Source of the DNA: Butyrivibrio sp.
Lineage (GTDB): Bacteria; Bacillota_A; Clostridia; Lachnospirales; Lachnospiraceae
Assembly (NCBI GenBank): GCA_017996845.1
Contig: JAGOGF010000002.1
Location: 12,749-76,748, forward strand
Direction of reading: 5' to 3'
Length of the DNA: 64,000 bases
In this document: positions 54,607-63,011 of the stretch, in pieces
Numbering within the stretch: the stretch's first letter is position 1
Layout: each line of letters opens with the position of its first letter
Notes under the pieces: model-generated
The model's input: only the letters and a program-made list of their open reading frames with translations
Database searches by the model: none
What the model was told of the DNA's origin: nothing
Position numbers and translations under genes: made by a program

Positions 54607-55560
54607 ATGGTATACGACTGCATCCCTTTTTTTAACGAACTGGATATTTTAAATCTGAGGCTCCACATCATGGATCCCTATGTGGACAGATTTATCATTG
54701 AAGAAGCAACGATGACTTTTTCAGGAGAACCCAAAGAACTTTGTTTTGAAAAAAATAAAGATATGTTCAGTGCATTTCTTCCAAAGATTACGTATATTGT
54801 TGTCCGTGATACACCAGTAAGAGCAATTACCCACGAGCGGGACTATTTTCAGAAAAATCATCTGATTGATGGACTCAGGGAGGCAAAGCCGGAGGATATT
54901 ATCATCTTCGGAGATGCAGATGAGATTCCTGATCCCAAAACTTTGGCAGAACTGATTCGTAATTTTGATCAGGAAAAAGTATATCATCTGGCGCAGCGGA
55001 ATTTCTACGGATTTTTGAATATGGAGGAACAGTCAGGGAAATTACTGTCCATTACGGGAGAATTTCCGGAGATTCCGCAAAAAGAACGCAAATGGCTCGG
55101 AACAAAAGTGTTTGGCATTCATAATATACCGCCGGAAGGAATGGTACGTATGAGGGATCTGATCCCCGTGAGTGATCCGCGCAGCATTCGTGTGGCAGAT
55201 GGAGGATGGCACTTTGGCTACATGGGTGGATATCATGAAACAAATGCTGCCAGGAGAATCGGTATAAAAGTTAAGGCTGCAGCACATCAGGAATATAATG
55301 ACAGAGAGATTCTTGCTGAAACAATGGACAGACTGGTCCTTGGTCAGGATATTTTTGGAAGAAATGCAAGATTTGGCCGTGTGGATATTGATGACACCTA
55401 TCCGGACTATCTGAGAGAGCATCTTTCGGAGTATGATCATCTTGTGATGCCGGTGATCACTCCATGGATGATTTTTACACATAAGGCGGACATTACAGCA
55501 GGAAGATTTTGTCGTAAAGCATGGCACCATATGATGAGAAAGTTAAGGAACAGAAAGTGA
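54607..55560 (+). CDS. Family 17 glycosyltransferase
   Basis: The 317-residue protein starts VYDCIPFFNELDILNLRLH and has EEATMTFSG, ITHERDYFQKNHLIDG, IIFGDADEIPDP (Asp103 and Asp105) and GWHFGYMGG. This is the pattern of GT17, known best from eukaryotic beta-1,4-N-acetylglucosaminyltransferase III, with many uncharacterised bacterial relatives. It may add GlcNAc. GGAGG sits only three bases before ATG 54607; GTG 54586 is open in frame but has no site. The next gene's GTG overlaps its stop. Confidence 0.85.
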   Translation: MVYDCIPFFNELDILNLRLHIMDPYVDRFIIEEATMTFSGEPKELCFEKNKDMFSAFLPKITYIVVRDTPVRAITHERDYFQKNHLIDGLREAKPEDIIIFGDADEIPDPKTLAELIRNFDQEKVYHLAQRNFYGFLNMEEQSGKLLSITGEFPEIPQKERKWLGTKVFGIHNIPPEGMVRMRDLIPVSDPRSIRVADGGWHFGYMGGYHETNAARRIGIKVKAAAHQEYNDREILAETMDRLVLGQDIFGRNARFGRVDIDDTYPDYLREHLSEYDHLVMPVITPWMIFTHKADITAGRFCRKAWHHMMRKLRNRK

Positions 55561-56765
55561 AGAATCATATGAAAGAAAAAATTCCAGCGCTCAGAAAGAT
55601 ATTGTTTTATCTTGCTCTTTCAATTGAAATTGCACTTGTTATTGTTGATAAGAGCGCGATCCAGAATCCATATATCAGTTATTTCTTCCGGTTCACATTT
55701 TTAATAACACTTGTTGTTGTAATTCTTTCTGATTACACCAGAAGAGAGTGGGTGGTCATTTTTCTGGCTTGTACATTGGGAATGGTCAGTTATCGTATAA
55801 GCGGAAGAAATGAAATATTGCGTGTAGTTCTGTTTGTGGCAGCATGTAAGCATATGGAACTGCGCAGGATGCTGCAGGTCACATTTCTGGGTACACTGTC
55901 GGGATGCATTGCTATTGTTGTTCTGGCGGTGACAGGAATACTGGGGGAAGTCAGTCTGACACAGGATTTTGGACGCAGCGCAGGTGTAATTACCCGGTAT
56001 ACTTTCGGCTTTGGGCATCCGAATGCATTGCAGTGCATGTTTATCATGCTGCTGCTTTTGGGAATGTATTTCTATGATCAGAAGATGAAGTGGTATATTT
56101 ATCTTATTTTGCTGTGCGCAAATTATGGCATTTATTATCTGACAGATTCCAGAACCGGATTTCTGGTTGCAGCGGCAGCCATTCTGTTCGCACTGCTGAT
56201 GCATGAGACCAGACTGGGCAGTCAGATATGGTCATATATCTGCGGCATGTTCGTTCTGGCAGGGTGTATCAGCTTTTCCATATGGTCTGCAGCTGTCAGC
56301 AAATATACATGGTGTGACTGGACGATGGCACAAAAAATCAGCGGCATGCTGAATGGCAGAATCAAGGAACTGTATTGGGGAACCAGTACACATGAAGGCG
56401 CGATAGAGAGCTGGAAGCTGTTTTCTTCCAGAACGAGTCAGACTTTTTTTGATATGGGCTGGGTCAGACTTTTTTACTGGTATGGTTGGATTCCGGCATC
56501 TTTGGGGATCCTGTGTCTGATTCTGCTGCTGGCAGAATGTGCCAGAAGACGGGATGGTGCAGCACTGGTAATGATTGTATCCATGTCTGTTTATACAGTT
56601 TTGGAGGCACATCTGGTTTCGGAATACATCGGACGTAATTATATTCTGATTTTATTTGGTGCTTATGGCTTTTCAATGCTGCGGGCAGACCGCGGACCGG
56701 AGTATGGATTGGTAAGGTTTATGATGAAATGGGGGAGAGGGGAACAGCATGAATCAGAGAAATAA
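55557..56765 (+). CDS. Wzy/O-antigen polymerase-like membrane protein
   Basis: The 402-residue protein has about ten to eleven helices and a large polar loop (about residues 245-300, KYTWCDWTMAQKISGMLNGRIKELYW) before the last helices, with RYTFGFGHPNALQC near residue 150. The topology and the GHPN/NGR motifs fit polymerases of capsule repeat units. GTG 55557 with AAGGA seven bases upstream and a GTGA overlap is preferred to ATG 55569. It partners naturally with the initiator gene after it. Confidence 0.78.
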   Translation: MKNHMKEKIPALRKILFYLALSIEIALVIVDKSAIQNPYISYFFRFTFLITLVVVILSDYTRREWVVIFLACTLGMVSYRISGRNEILRVVLFVAACKHMELRRMLQVTFLGTLSGCIAIVVLAVTGILGEVSLTQDFGRSAGVITRYTFGFGHPNALQCMFIMLLLLGMYFYDQKMKWYIYLILLCANYGIYYLTDSRTGFLVAAAAILFALLMHETRLGSQIWSYICGMFVLAGCISFSIWSAAVSKYTWCDWTMAQKISGMLNGRIKELYWGTSTHEGAIESWKLFSSRTSQTFFDMGWVRLFYWYGWIPASLGILCLILLLAECARRRDGAALVMIVSMSVYTVLEAHLVSEYIGRNYILILFGAYGFSMLRADRGPEYGLVRFMMKWGRGEQHESEK

Positions 56766-58158
56766 GATTATTGAGGTATATGGTCTATGGGCGCTTGATC
56801 TGATCAGTATTGTCATATCGTTTGTTCTGGCGACCTATATCCGGTTTGGAAATTTCAAAGACATGGGAGATCAGAATATTCATTTTCTGACCTGTCTGCT
56901 CCTGCTGCTCTTTTGTACGATTTACAGTTTCTTTTTTGACTGGAACAGAAACTTTCTCAAACGGGGACCATTTACCGAACTTGCAGCCGTTGTACAATAC
57001 AATATGATCATGGTAATTGTTGTTCTGGTCCTGTTGTATATGCTCAGTTGGGCAAGCGTATTTTCCCGTCTGGTTATGGGTTATTTTGCAATTTTTAATA
57101 TGATCCTGTCTTATCTGCTGCATCTGCTCGTCAAAAAATTTTTCTGTCTGTATTTCTCCTCTGACCAGACGACAATCAAAGTGCTGGTACTGACACAGAA
57201 AGATCAGCTGCAGCCGACCATTGAGCGGCTTCGTTCTCAGCTGGATATTACATACCGGATTGTCGGTGCATGCTGTATTGATGAAGATATGAGCGGAACA
57301 CAGACAGATGGAGTATCGGTTATTGCCGGTAAGGATAATCTGCTGGAGGTGACAACGCCCATGGCACTGGATGAGGTATTTATCAATACACCGGATATGA
57401 CACAGCGGGTATTGGAAGATATTATCACCGGCTACGATGAAATGGGAGTGAATTGTCATTACTGTCTGGAAATGCCATCGATGCAGTCCAGTTCCAGAGT
57501 CGGAACGTTTGGTGATTACAGTGTACTGACCTATACAAGATTTCAGAGCAGTTATAAGAAGCTGGTGATCAAGCGACTGATGGATCTGGCAGGGGGACTC
57601 ATCGGACTGATGATCACACTGATTCTGACACCATTTATCGCAATTGCCATTAAGGCAGATTCCAGAGGACCGGTATTTTTTTCACAGGTCAGAATCGGCA
57701 GGAATGGCAGGCGCTTTAAGATATACAAATTCCGTTCCATGTATCTGGATGCGGAGGCGCGCAAAAAGGAACTGGAAAAAGACAATGAGATGAACGGGCT
57801 CATGTTCAAGATGACGAATGATCCCCGTGTGACCAGAGTAGGAGCCTTTTTGAGAAAAACCAGTCTGGATGAGCTGCCTCAGTTCTGGAATATTTTCAAG
57901 GGAGATATGAGTCTTGTCGGAACAAGACCTCCGACGGAGGACGAATTTAATAAATATAATCAGTATTATCGCAGGAGAATCAGTATGACGCCTGGACTGA
58001 CCGGCATGTGGCAGGTCAGTGGCAGAAGCGATATCGAAGACTTTGACGAAGTGGTCAGACTGGATCTGAGATATATCGATCACTGGTCACTGACACTCGA
58101 TATTAAGATTCTGCTGCAGACAATCGCAGTTGTATTCAGAAAACGCGGTGCCCATTAG
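56749..58158 (+). CDS. Polyprenyl glycosylphosphotransferase, WcaJ/WbaP-like (second initiator)
   Basis: The 469-residue long-form enzyme has four N-terminal helices (to about residue 135), a cytoplasmic CoA-binding-like domain (about 140-255), a fifth hydrophobic segment and the catalytic domain. That domain has FFSQVRIGRNGRRFKIYKFRSM, RKTSLDELPQFWNIFKGDMSLVGTRPPT and TPGLTGMWQVSGRS. It moves a sugar-1-phosphate, often glucose or galactose, to undecaprenyl phosphate. With the PglC-like protein at 29548 this gives two independent chain starts. It overlaps the polymerase gene by 17 bases and has AGAGGGGA before ATG 56749. Confidence 0.93.
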   Translation: MNQRNKIIEVYGLWALDLISIVISFVLATYIRFGNFKDMGDQNIHFLTCLLLLLFCTIYSFFFDWNRNFLKRGPFTELAAVVQYNMIMVIVVLVLLYMLSWASVFSRLVMGYFAIFNMILSYLLHLLVKKFFCLYFSSDQTTIKVLVLTQKDQLQPTIERLRSQLDITYRIVGACCIDEDMSGTQTDGVSVIAGKDNLLEVTTPMALDEVFINTPDMTQRVLEDIITGYDEMGVNCHYCLEMPSMQSSSRVGTFGDYSVLTYTRFQSSYKKLVIKRLMDLAGGLIGLMITLILTPFIAIAIKADSRGPVFFSQVRIGRNGRRFKIYKFRSMYLDAEARKKELEKDNEMNGLMFKMTNDPRVTRVGAFLRKTSLDELPQFWNIFKGDMSLVGTRPPTEDEFNKYNQYYRRRISMTPGLTGMWQVSGRSDIEDFDEVVRLDLRYIDHWSLTLDIKILLQTIAVVFRKRGAH

Positions 58159-58184
58159 AAATGATCGGCACGGAAAGGTTGCAG

Positions 58185-59366
58185 ATGATACCTGACAGCA
58201 GGCTAATTATATATGATACGACAAATTTTACAGATTTTCCGATTGGCGGACAATTGACCAGCGTCAGAAATTTTCTGGCATATCTTTGCGCGGAACATGC
58301 AGAACGAATGCGGGATGTCATTCTGGTTGGTGTAACAAAAGACCCCATGCAGAAGGGAAAATGGCAGAAGTTGTCCATTGACGGAATAGAGGTCCATTTT
58401 TTTGCAGCAGCAGTGGTGGAAACGAACCTGGGGCATACGGCACATTCGCTGCGGCTGCGCTATGCAAAAGGATTGCTGCATTATGGCAGAATGCTCAATC
58501 TGACCAGGAGAGACTGCAATTATATTCAGACACCGGAAGCAATGGGACCGTTGTGGCTTTTACAGCCACATGGACAATTTGTTGTCTTTTCGCATGGCAG
58601 TTTTTTCAATATGGATAAAGGGTTTCGTTTCTTTCGGAACAGGCCGGCGATCAGAAACCTGTTTACTGCCTATCTGAAATGGGTTGTTCGAAAGGCCGAT
58701 CTGATCTTCATTCTCGATGAAGACAGCCGCAGAGATTACAGTCCCTATACGGACCGCATGGAGAAGCCGGGCAATTCCATTGTATTGCCCGGACAGTATG
58801 AAAGCTGGCAGTCACATGATTTTGCAGGCCGTTGGCTTTTTGTGGGAAGACTCTCCGCAGGAAAACGTGTAGCAGACATCATACGTGCAATTGCACTGAC
58901 GCAGAATGGGGAGTGCCTGACGATTGTGGGCGATGGTGAAGAGAGAGATCATTTACAGGAACTGGCAGAACAGCTAAAGGTTGCAGACAGGGTGCATTTC
59001 ACCTATGCAGTTTTGCCGGAGCAGGTGAGTACCTATATGGATCAGTCTGATCTGCTGATCATGAACTCTGATTTTGAGGGAGTTCCGATGACAATACTGG
59101 AGGCTTTCAGCCATGGCCTTCCGGTTGTGACAACAGCTGTGGGCGGAATCGGAGAAACGGTTCATTTTGGAGAAGATGCACTTGAAACGGATGCCTCTCC
59201 GGAGGCTATTGCAGCAGCAGCCCGCAGGATAGAACAGGATTACCACAGATTTGCACAAAATGCGCATCATCATGCTGCAGATTTTGATTATCGGATCATC
59301 AACTGCAAAATATATGACAGTCTGAAACACTTCTGGAAGGATAAGCAGATATGGAAAAAGAACTGA
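58185..59366 (+). CDS. Family 4 glycosyltransferase
   Basis: The 393-residue GT-B protein has IYDTTNFTDFPIGGQLTSV at the start, FVVFSHGSFFNM, WLFVGRLSAGKRVADIIRAI, VGDGEERDHLQ and NSDFEGVPMTILEAFSHG (E-x7-E). It lies directly after the WcaJ-like initiator and so is a candidate for the second-sugar transferase. GAAAGG six bases before ATG 58185 is chosen over ATG 58161. It overlaps the next gene by 16 bases. Confidence 0.88.
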   Translation: MIPDSRLIIYDTTNFTDFPIGGQLTSVRNFLAYLCAEHAERMRDVILVGVTKDPMQKGKWQKLSIDGIEVHFFAAAVVETNLGHTAHSLRLRYAKGLLHYGRMLNLTRRDCNYIQTPEAMGPLWLLQPHGQFVVFSHGSFFNMDKGFRFFRNRPAIRNLFTAYLKWVVRKADLIFILDEDSRRDYSPYTDRMEKPGNSIVLPGQYESWQSHDFAGRWLFVGRLSAGKRVADIIRAIALTQNGECLTIVGDGEERDHLQELAEQLKVADRVHFTYAVLPEQVSTYMDQSDLLIMNSDFEGVPMTILEAFSHGLPVVTTAVGGIGETVHFGEDALETDASPEAIAAAARRIEQDYHRFAQNAHHHAADFDYRIINCKIYDSLKHFWKDKQIWKKN

Positions 59367-60706
59367 AAAAACGAAAAATACTTTTTGAAGCAGCTGTTCT
59401 GATCTGCTTTCTTACTATTCTGATTTATAATTTTCTGACACCGATGCTTTCTGATGATCTGAACTATGCAACCGTAGTCAGGAAAGCAGCTGGAATCAGT
59501 GACCTTTTCAGACAGGAATACCAGCAGTATATGACATGGACCGGCCGTTCCCCCAGTCATATGCTGCTGCGGCTGTTTCTGTTTACGGGATCCAAAGCAG
59601 GCTTCAATGTTTTTAACAGTGTGTGCTTCACCATACTGACCATCTGCATGTACCTCAATATTGAGCGCAGACAAAAATATGACATCAAAGCATATCTGTT
59701 GATCATACTTTCCATATGGATCTTTGGGGTATCCTTTGCAGAAACCGTTCTCTGGGAAACCGGGGCATGCAATTATCTGATTGCGACGACTGTGATCATG
59801 GTCTATATCACCTTGTTCCGAGTATTTGCAGCTGGATCGGATCAGGGATCCGCGGGCAGAATAATCGGGATGCTGCTGCTCGGGATATGGGCAGGATGGT
59901 GCAATGAGAATACATCCGGGGGATGTATTCTGTTCGTACTGATCTGGGGATTTCTGAGTTGGAAAGACCAGAACAGGAACAAAAAAGCAGTTCGTCCCTG
60001 GATGCTGGCAGGACTTTTTGGCAATTTGATCGGATTTCTGTTCATGATACTGGCACCTGGAAATGCGATCAGGAGTGGATATAAGGAGGAACTGCATTCC
60101 GGACTTCTGGGAATGGCTGCCAGATGGCTGAATATTACGCTGGATATCAGGCAGCAGTTCTTTGTTCTGCTTTGTATTTTCGTGTTTCTGCTGGCAATTC
60201 TGTACTGTCAGCGGACGCCGCTGCACCAACTGCGCAATATGCTAGTGTATTTCTTTTTGTTTGGAGCGACCTGTTATGCCCTCATTTTGGCACCGGAGGC
60301 GCAGGTCAGAGCACTTTTCGGAGCAGGAATATTTCTCATCATAGCCTGTGTGCAGGGTTATGTGGATGTACGGGAAGCAGATGTGCTGGTCAGAGCAGGT
60401 AAGATTACCATAGTATGGATACTTTTGCTGTATATGTTTTTTACTTACCTCGGGAGCGGTGCAGATCTTGCCAGAATATACAGGGAAGAGAATGAACGAT
60501 ATGATTATCTGAGTCAGAAAGAGGCAGAAGGCGCAGTGGAAGTTACGGTACCTGAGCTCAGACCGCAGTTCCGAAATAAATACAGTATGGCTTATGACAG
60601 TGATATCAAGGCTGATAAGGAGTATTGGGTTAATGGCTCTTTTGCCGGATATTATGGTTTTGACTGGGTATACGGGGTACCAAGAGATGAATGGAGTGAG
60701 TACTGA
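59351..60706 (+). CDS. Polytopic membrane protein, DUF6056-like
   Basis: The 451-residue protein has about ten helices. Motifs are FLTPMLSDDLNYATVV after the first helix (Asp pair), YMTWTGRSPSHML, VLWETGACNYLI and GWCNENTSGG, which I associate with the uncharacterised DUF6056 or GtrII-like group. The Asp pair in the first outer loop fits a GT-C enzyme using a lipid-linked sugar. A short acidic tail (VYGVPRDEWSEY) ends the protein. AAGGA precedes the start. Confidence 0.75.
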   Translation: MEKELKKRKILFEAAVLICFLTILIYNFLTPMLSDDLNYATVVRKAAGISDLFRQEYQQYMTWTGRSPSHMLLRLFLFTGSKAGFNVFNSVCFTILTICMYLNIERRQKYDIKAYLLIILSIWIFGVSFAETVLWETGACNYLIATTVIMVYITLFRVFAAGSDQGSAGRIIGMLLLGIWAGWCNENTSGGCILFVLIWGFLSWKDQNRNKKAVRPWMLAGLFGNLIGFLFMILAPGNAIRSGYKEELHSGLLGMAARWLNITLDIRQQFFVLLCIFVFLLAILYCQRTPLHQLRNMLVYFFLFGATCYALILAPEAQVRALFGAGIFLIIACVQGYVDVREADVLVRAGKITIVWILLLYMFFTYLGSGADLARIYREENERYDYLSQKEAEGAVEVTVPELRPQFRNKYSMAYDSDIKADKEYWVNGSFAGYYGFDWVYGVPRDEWSEY

Positions 60707-60707
60707 T

Positions 60708-61763
60708 ATGCAGCCGCTGATCAGTATCATCGTGCCGGTATATGGCGCTGAGAAATATATCAAACGTTGCGTGGACAGTCTGTGCGGACAGACTTATACG
60801 CAGATAGAGATTATTCTGGCAGATGATGGATCCAGGGATAATGGGGGAGCATTATGTGACTGCTTCGCACAACAGGATAGCAGGATTCATGTTCTGCATA
60901 AAGAAAATGGTGGACTTGTCAGTGCATGGATGGCGGGAACAGAGATCAGCAGCGGTGAATATCTGTGCTATGTTGACAGTGATGACTGGATAGAGCCGGG
61001 AATGGTTGCAGCGCTTGCAGAGCACCTGACCTGGAAAAAAAATGCAGAGAGCAGGAATGAGATAATCTGCAGTAATTTTCTGATCGATCATGCTGATGAT
61101 ACCTTACCGCAACCCAGAAATCACGAACTGCCTCCCGGAACATATGAAGGAGAGCAGCTTCGCCGACAGGTATTGCAGAATATTCTGGGGAATGAGAATC
61201 GTACGGTTTCACTGTCCAGATGTATGAAGCTTTTTTCCCGTAACCTGATTCTGCAGAACATGCATTACTGCGATCAGACGGTGCAGATGGGTGAGGATGT
61301 TGTCATTGTATTGCCGGCGCTGCTTGATTGCTGCAGGCTTGTCATTTTGTCGGAACACTATGACTATCATTACTATTTCAACCCGGCATCCATGGTGCAC
61401 CATTATGACATCGGATTATACCGGAATCTTCAAAAACTCAGGAATATAATGGAGACAATACTGGCACAGAAGTATGATGCGTTGGATATCAGAAAACCAA
61501 TTGCGAAGGAAGCGGTCAGCAGAGAATACTGTTATCTGTTCTGCCTGGTACTGAAAAATGAACTGCGAAGCGGTTTGAAAGGTGCACCGGGACGGATGAA
61601 ATACTATTGTAAACAGGAACATATGGGAGAACTGCTACAGCAGATGCAGGTTACTTCAGAAGATTCACTGAATCGGATATTGTTTTTCTATATGAAGCAT
61701 CCGTCTGCAATGCTTGCAGCATGTATGTGTCTGGGAATACGGATCGCGGACCGATTGAGATAG
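60708..61763 (+). CDS. Family 2 glycosyltransferase
   Basis: The 351-residue GT-A enzyme has LISIIVPVYGAEKYIKRCVDS, LADDGSRDNGG and the metal site DSDDW (90-94), followed by a helical C-terminal part that ends in an amphipathic, partly hydrophobic segment (ILFFYMKHPSAMLAACMCLG). The start ATG 60708 lies one base after the previous stop; GGAG is 11 bases upstream. Donor unknown. Confidence 0.9.
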   Translation: MQPLISIIVPVYGAEKYIKRCVDSLCGQTYTQIEIILADDGSRDNGGALCDCFAQQDSRIHVLHKENGGLVSAWMAGTEISSGEYLCYVDSDDWIEPGMVAALAEHLTWKKNAESRNEIICSNFLIDHADDTLPQPRNHELPPGTYEGEQLRRQVLQNILGNENRTVSLSRCMKLFSRNLILQNMHYCDQTVQMGEDVVIVLPALLDCCRLVILSEHYDYHYYFNPASMVHHYDIGLYRNLQKLRNIMETILAQKYDALDIRKPIAKEAVSREYCYLFCLVLKNELRSGLKGAPGRMKYYCKQEHMGELLQQMQVTSEDSLNRILFFYMKHPSAMLAACMCLGIRIADRLR

Positions 61764-61778
61764 TGCGGGAGTACAGGG

Positions 61779-63011
61779 ATGGATGATACAAAGGACAAAA
61801 GCAGGAAGAGAATTCTGATTGTACACAATTATTATCAGATTCATGGCGGTGAAGATACCGTTGTTGCAAATGAGAAGGAATTGCTGGAAAAGAATGGACA
61901 TTATGTTCAGCTGTATCAGCGCAGCAATGAGGAATTAAAAAAAATGAATGTCTGGCAGAAAATATGCCAGCCTTTTGCTGAAGTTTTCAGTTTCAGAACA
62001 TATCGGGAAGTAACCCGTCTGATCAGGGATACCGGAATTGATATTGTACATGTACATAATACACTGCATATGATCAGCCCATCTGTCTATTACGCGGCGT
62101 TTCACTGCAAAATACCGGTTGTGCAGACGCTGCACAATTTCCGTCTGCAGTGTCCCGCGGGAACATTTTACAGAGACGGCGCAGTTTGTGAAGAATGTAT
62201 GCAGAAAGGCCTTTTTGCAGCCATTCGTCACAGTTGCTACAGGGGGAGCCGCCTGCAGACGATGCTGTGTGTGTTCAGTACGTCTTTCCATCGCCGGATT
62301 GGAACCTATCTTAAATTGCATTATATCTGTCTGACTTCTTTTAACAAAGATAAGCTGCTCCAGATGAACCATATTGGTCAAAAAAATGTAATTGACCCCG
62401 CAAAAGTCTTTGTAAAGCCCAATTTCTCCATGGCAGCAGAAAAGACAGGTGCTGAATGTCTGCAAAAAGAAAATTATTACATTTATGCGGGCAGACTGGA
62501 TGAACTGAAAGGAATCTCCATTTTGCTGAGCGCCTGGGAAAATCTGGGGGATAGGGCTCCGAAACTTAAAATCTGTGGGAATGGTCCGCAGGAGGAAATG
62601 TGCAGACAATATATTGCAGAACATGCACTTGCCAAGGTTGAAATGTCAGGGCTGCTGCCTGCAAAGGAAGTATTGCTCCAGATTGGAGCTGCAAAAGCAT
62701 TGATTCTGCCAACACAGTGGTATGAAGGATTTCCGATGACAATTGCAGAAGCTTTTGCCATGCATACGCCGGTGATCGTATCTGATCTGGGCAATGCAGG
62801 AAGTCTGATAACAGAAGGCATAAACGGGTGGAAATTCCGGACAGGTTCCCCACAGGATCTGGCAGAAAAAGTAATGCTTTGTGAGCAAAGCGTTCACAAG
62901 CTAACAGTGGAAACGGATGCAGCAGTGATCCTGCCGCAGGCTAATTACGAACTGCTGTGCAGCATATATGATGCGGCAGGCAGTACCGGCATAAGTGGGA
63001 TTGAAAAATGA
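61779..63011 (+). CDS. Family 4 glycosyltransferase
   Basis: The 410-residue protein has RILIVHNYYQIHGGEDTVVANE, VHVHNTLHMISPSVYYA, and a cysteine-bearing loop LQCPAGTFYRDGAVCEECM that I also know from GT4 enzymes of O-antigen clusters. It continues with YIYAGRLDELKGISILL and TQWYEGFPMTIAEAFAM (E-x7-E). GGGAG seven bases upstream sets the start. Its TGA overlaps the next start as ATGA. Confidence 0.9.
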   Translation: MDDTKDKSRKRILIVHNYYQIHGGEDTVVANEKELLEKNGHYVQLYQRSNEELKKMNVWQKICQPFAEVFSFRTYREVTRLIRDTGIDIVHVHNTLHMISPSVYYAAFHCKIPVVQTLHNFRLQCPAGTFYRDGAVCEECMQKGLFAAIRHSCYRGSRLQTMLCVFSTSFHRRIGTYLKLHYICLTSFNKDKLLQMNHIGQKNVIDPAKVFVKPNFSMAAEKTGAECLQKENYYIYAGRLDELKGISILLSAWENLGDRAPKLKICGNGPQEEMCRQYIAEHALAKVEMSGLLPAKEVLLQIGAAKALILPTQWYEGFPMTIAEAFAMHTPVIVSDLGNAGSLITEGINGWKFRTGSPQDLAEKVMLCEQSVHKLTVETDAAVILPQANYELLCSIYDAAGSTGISGIEK

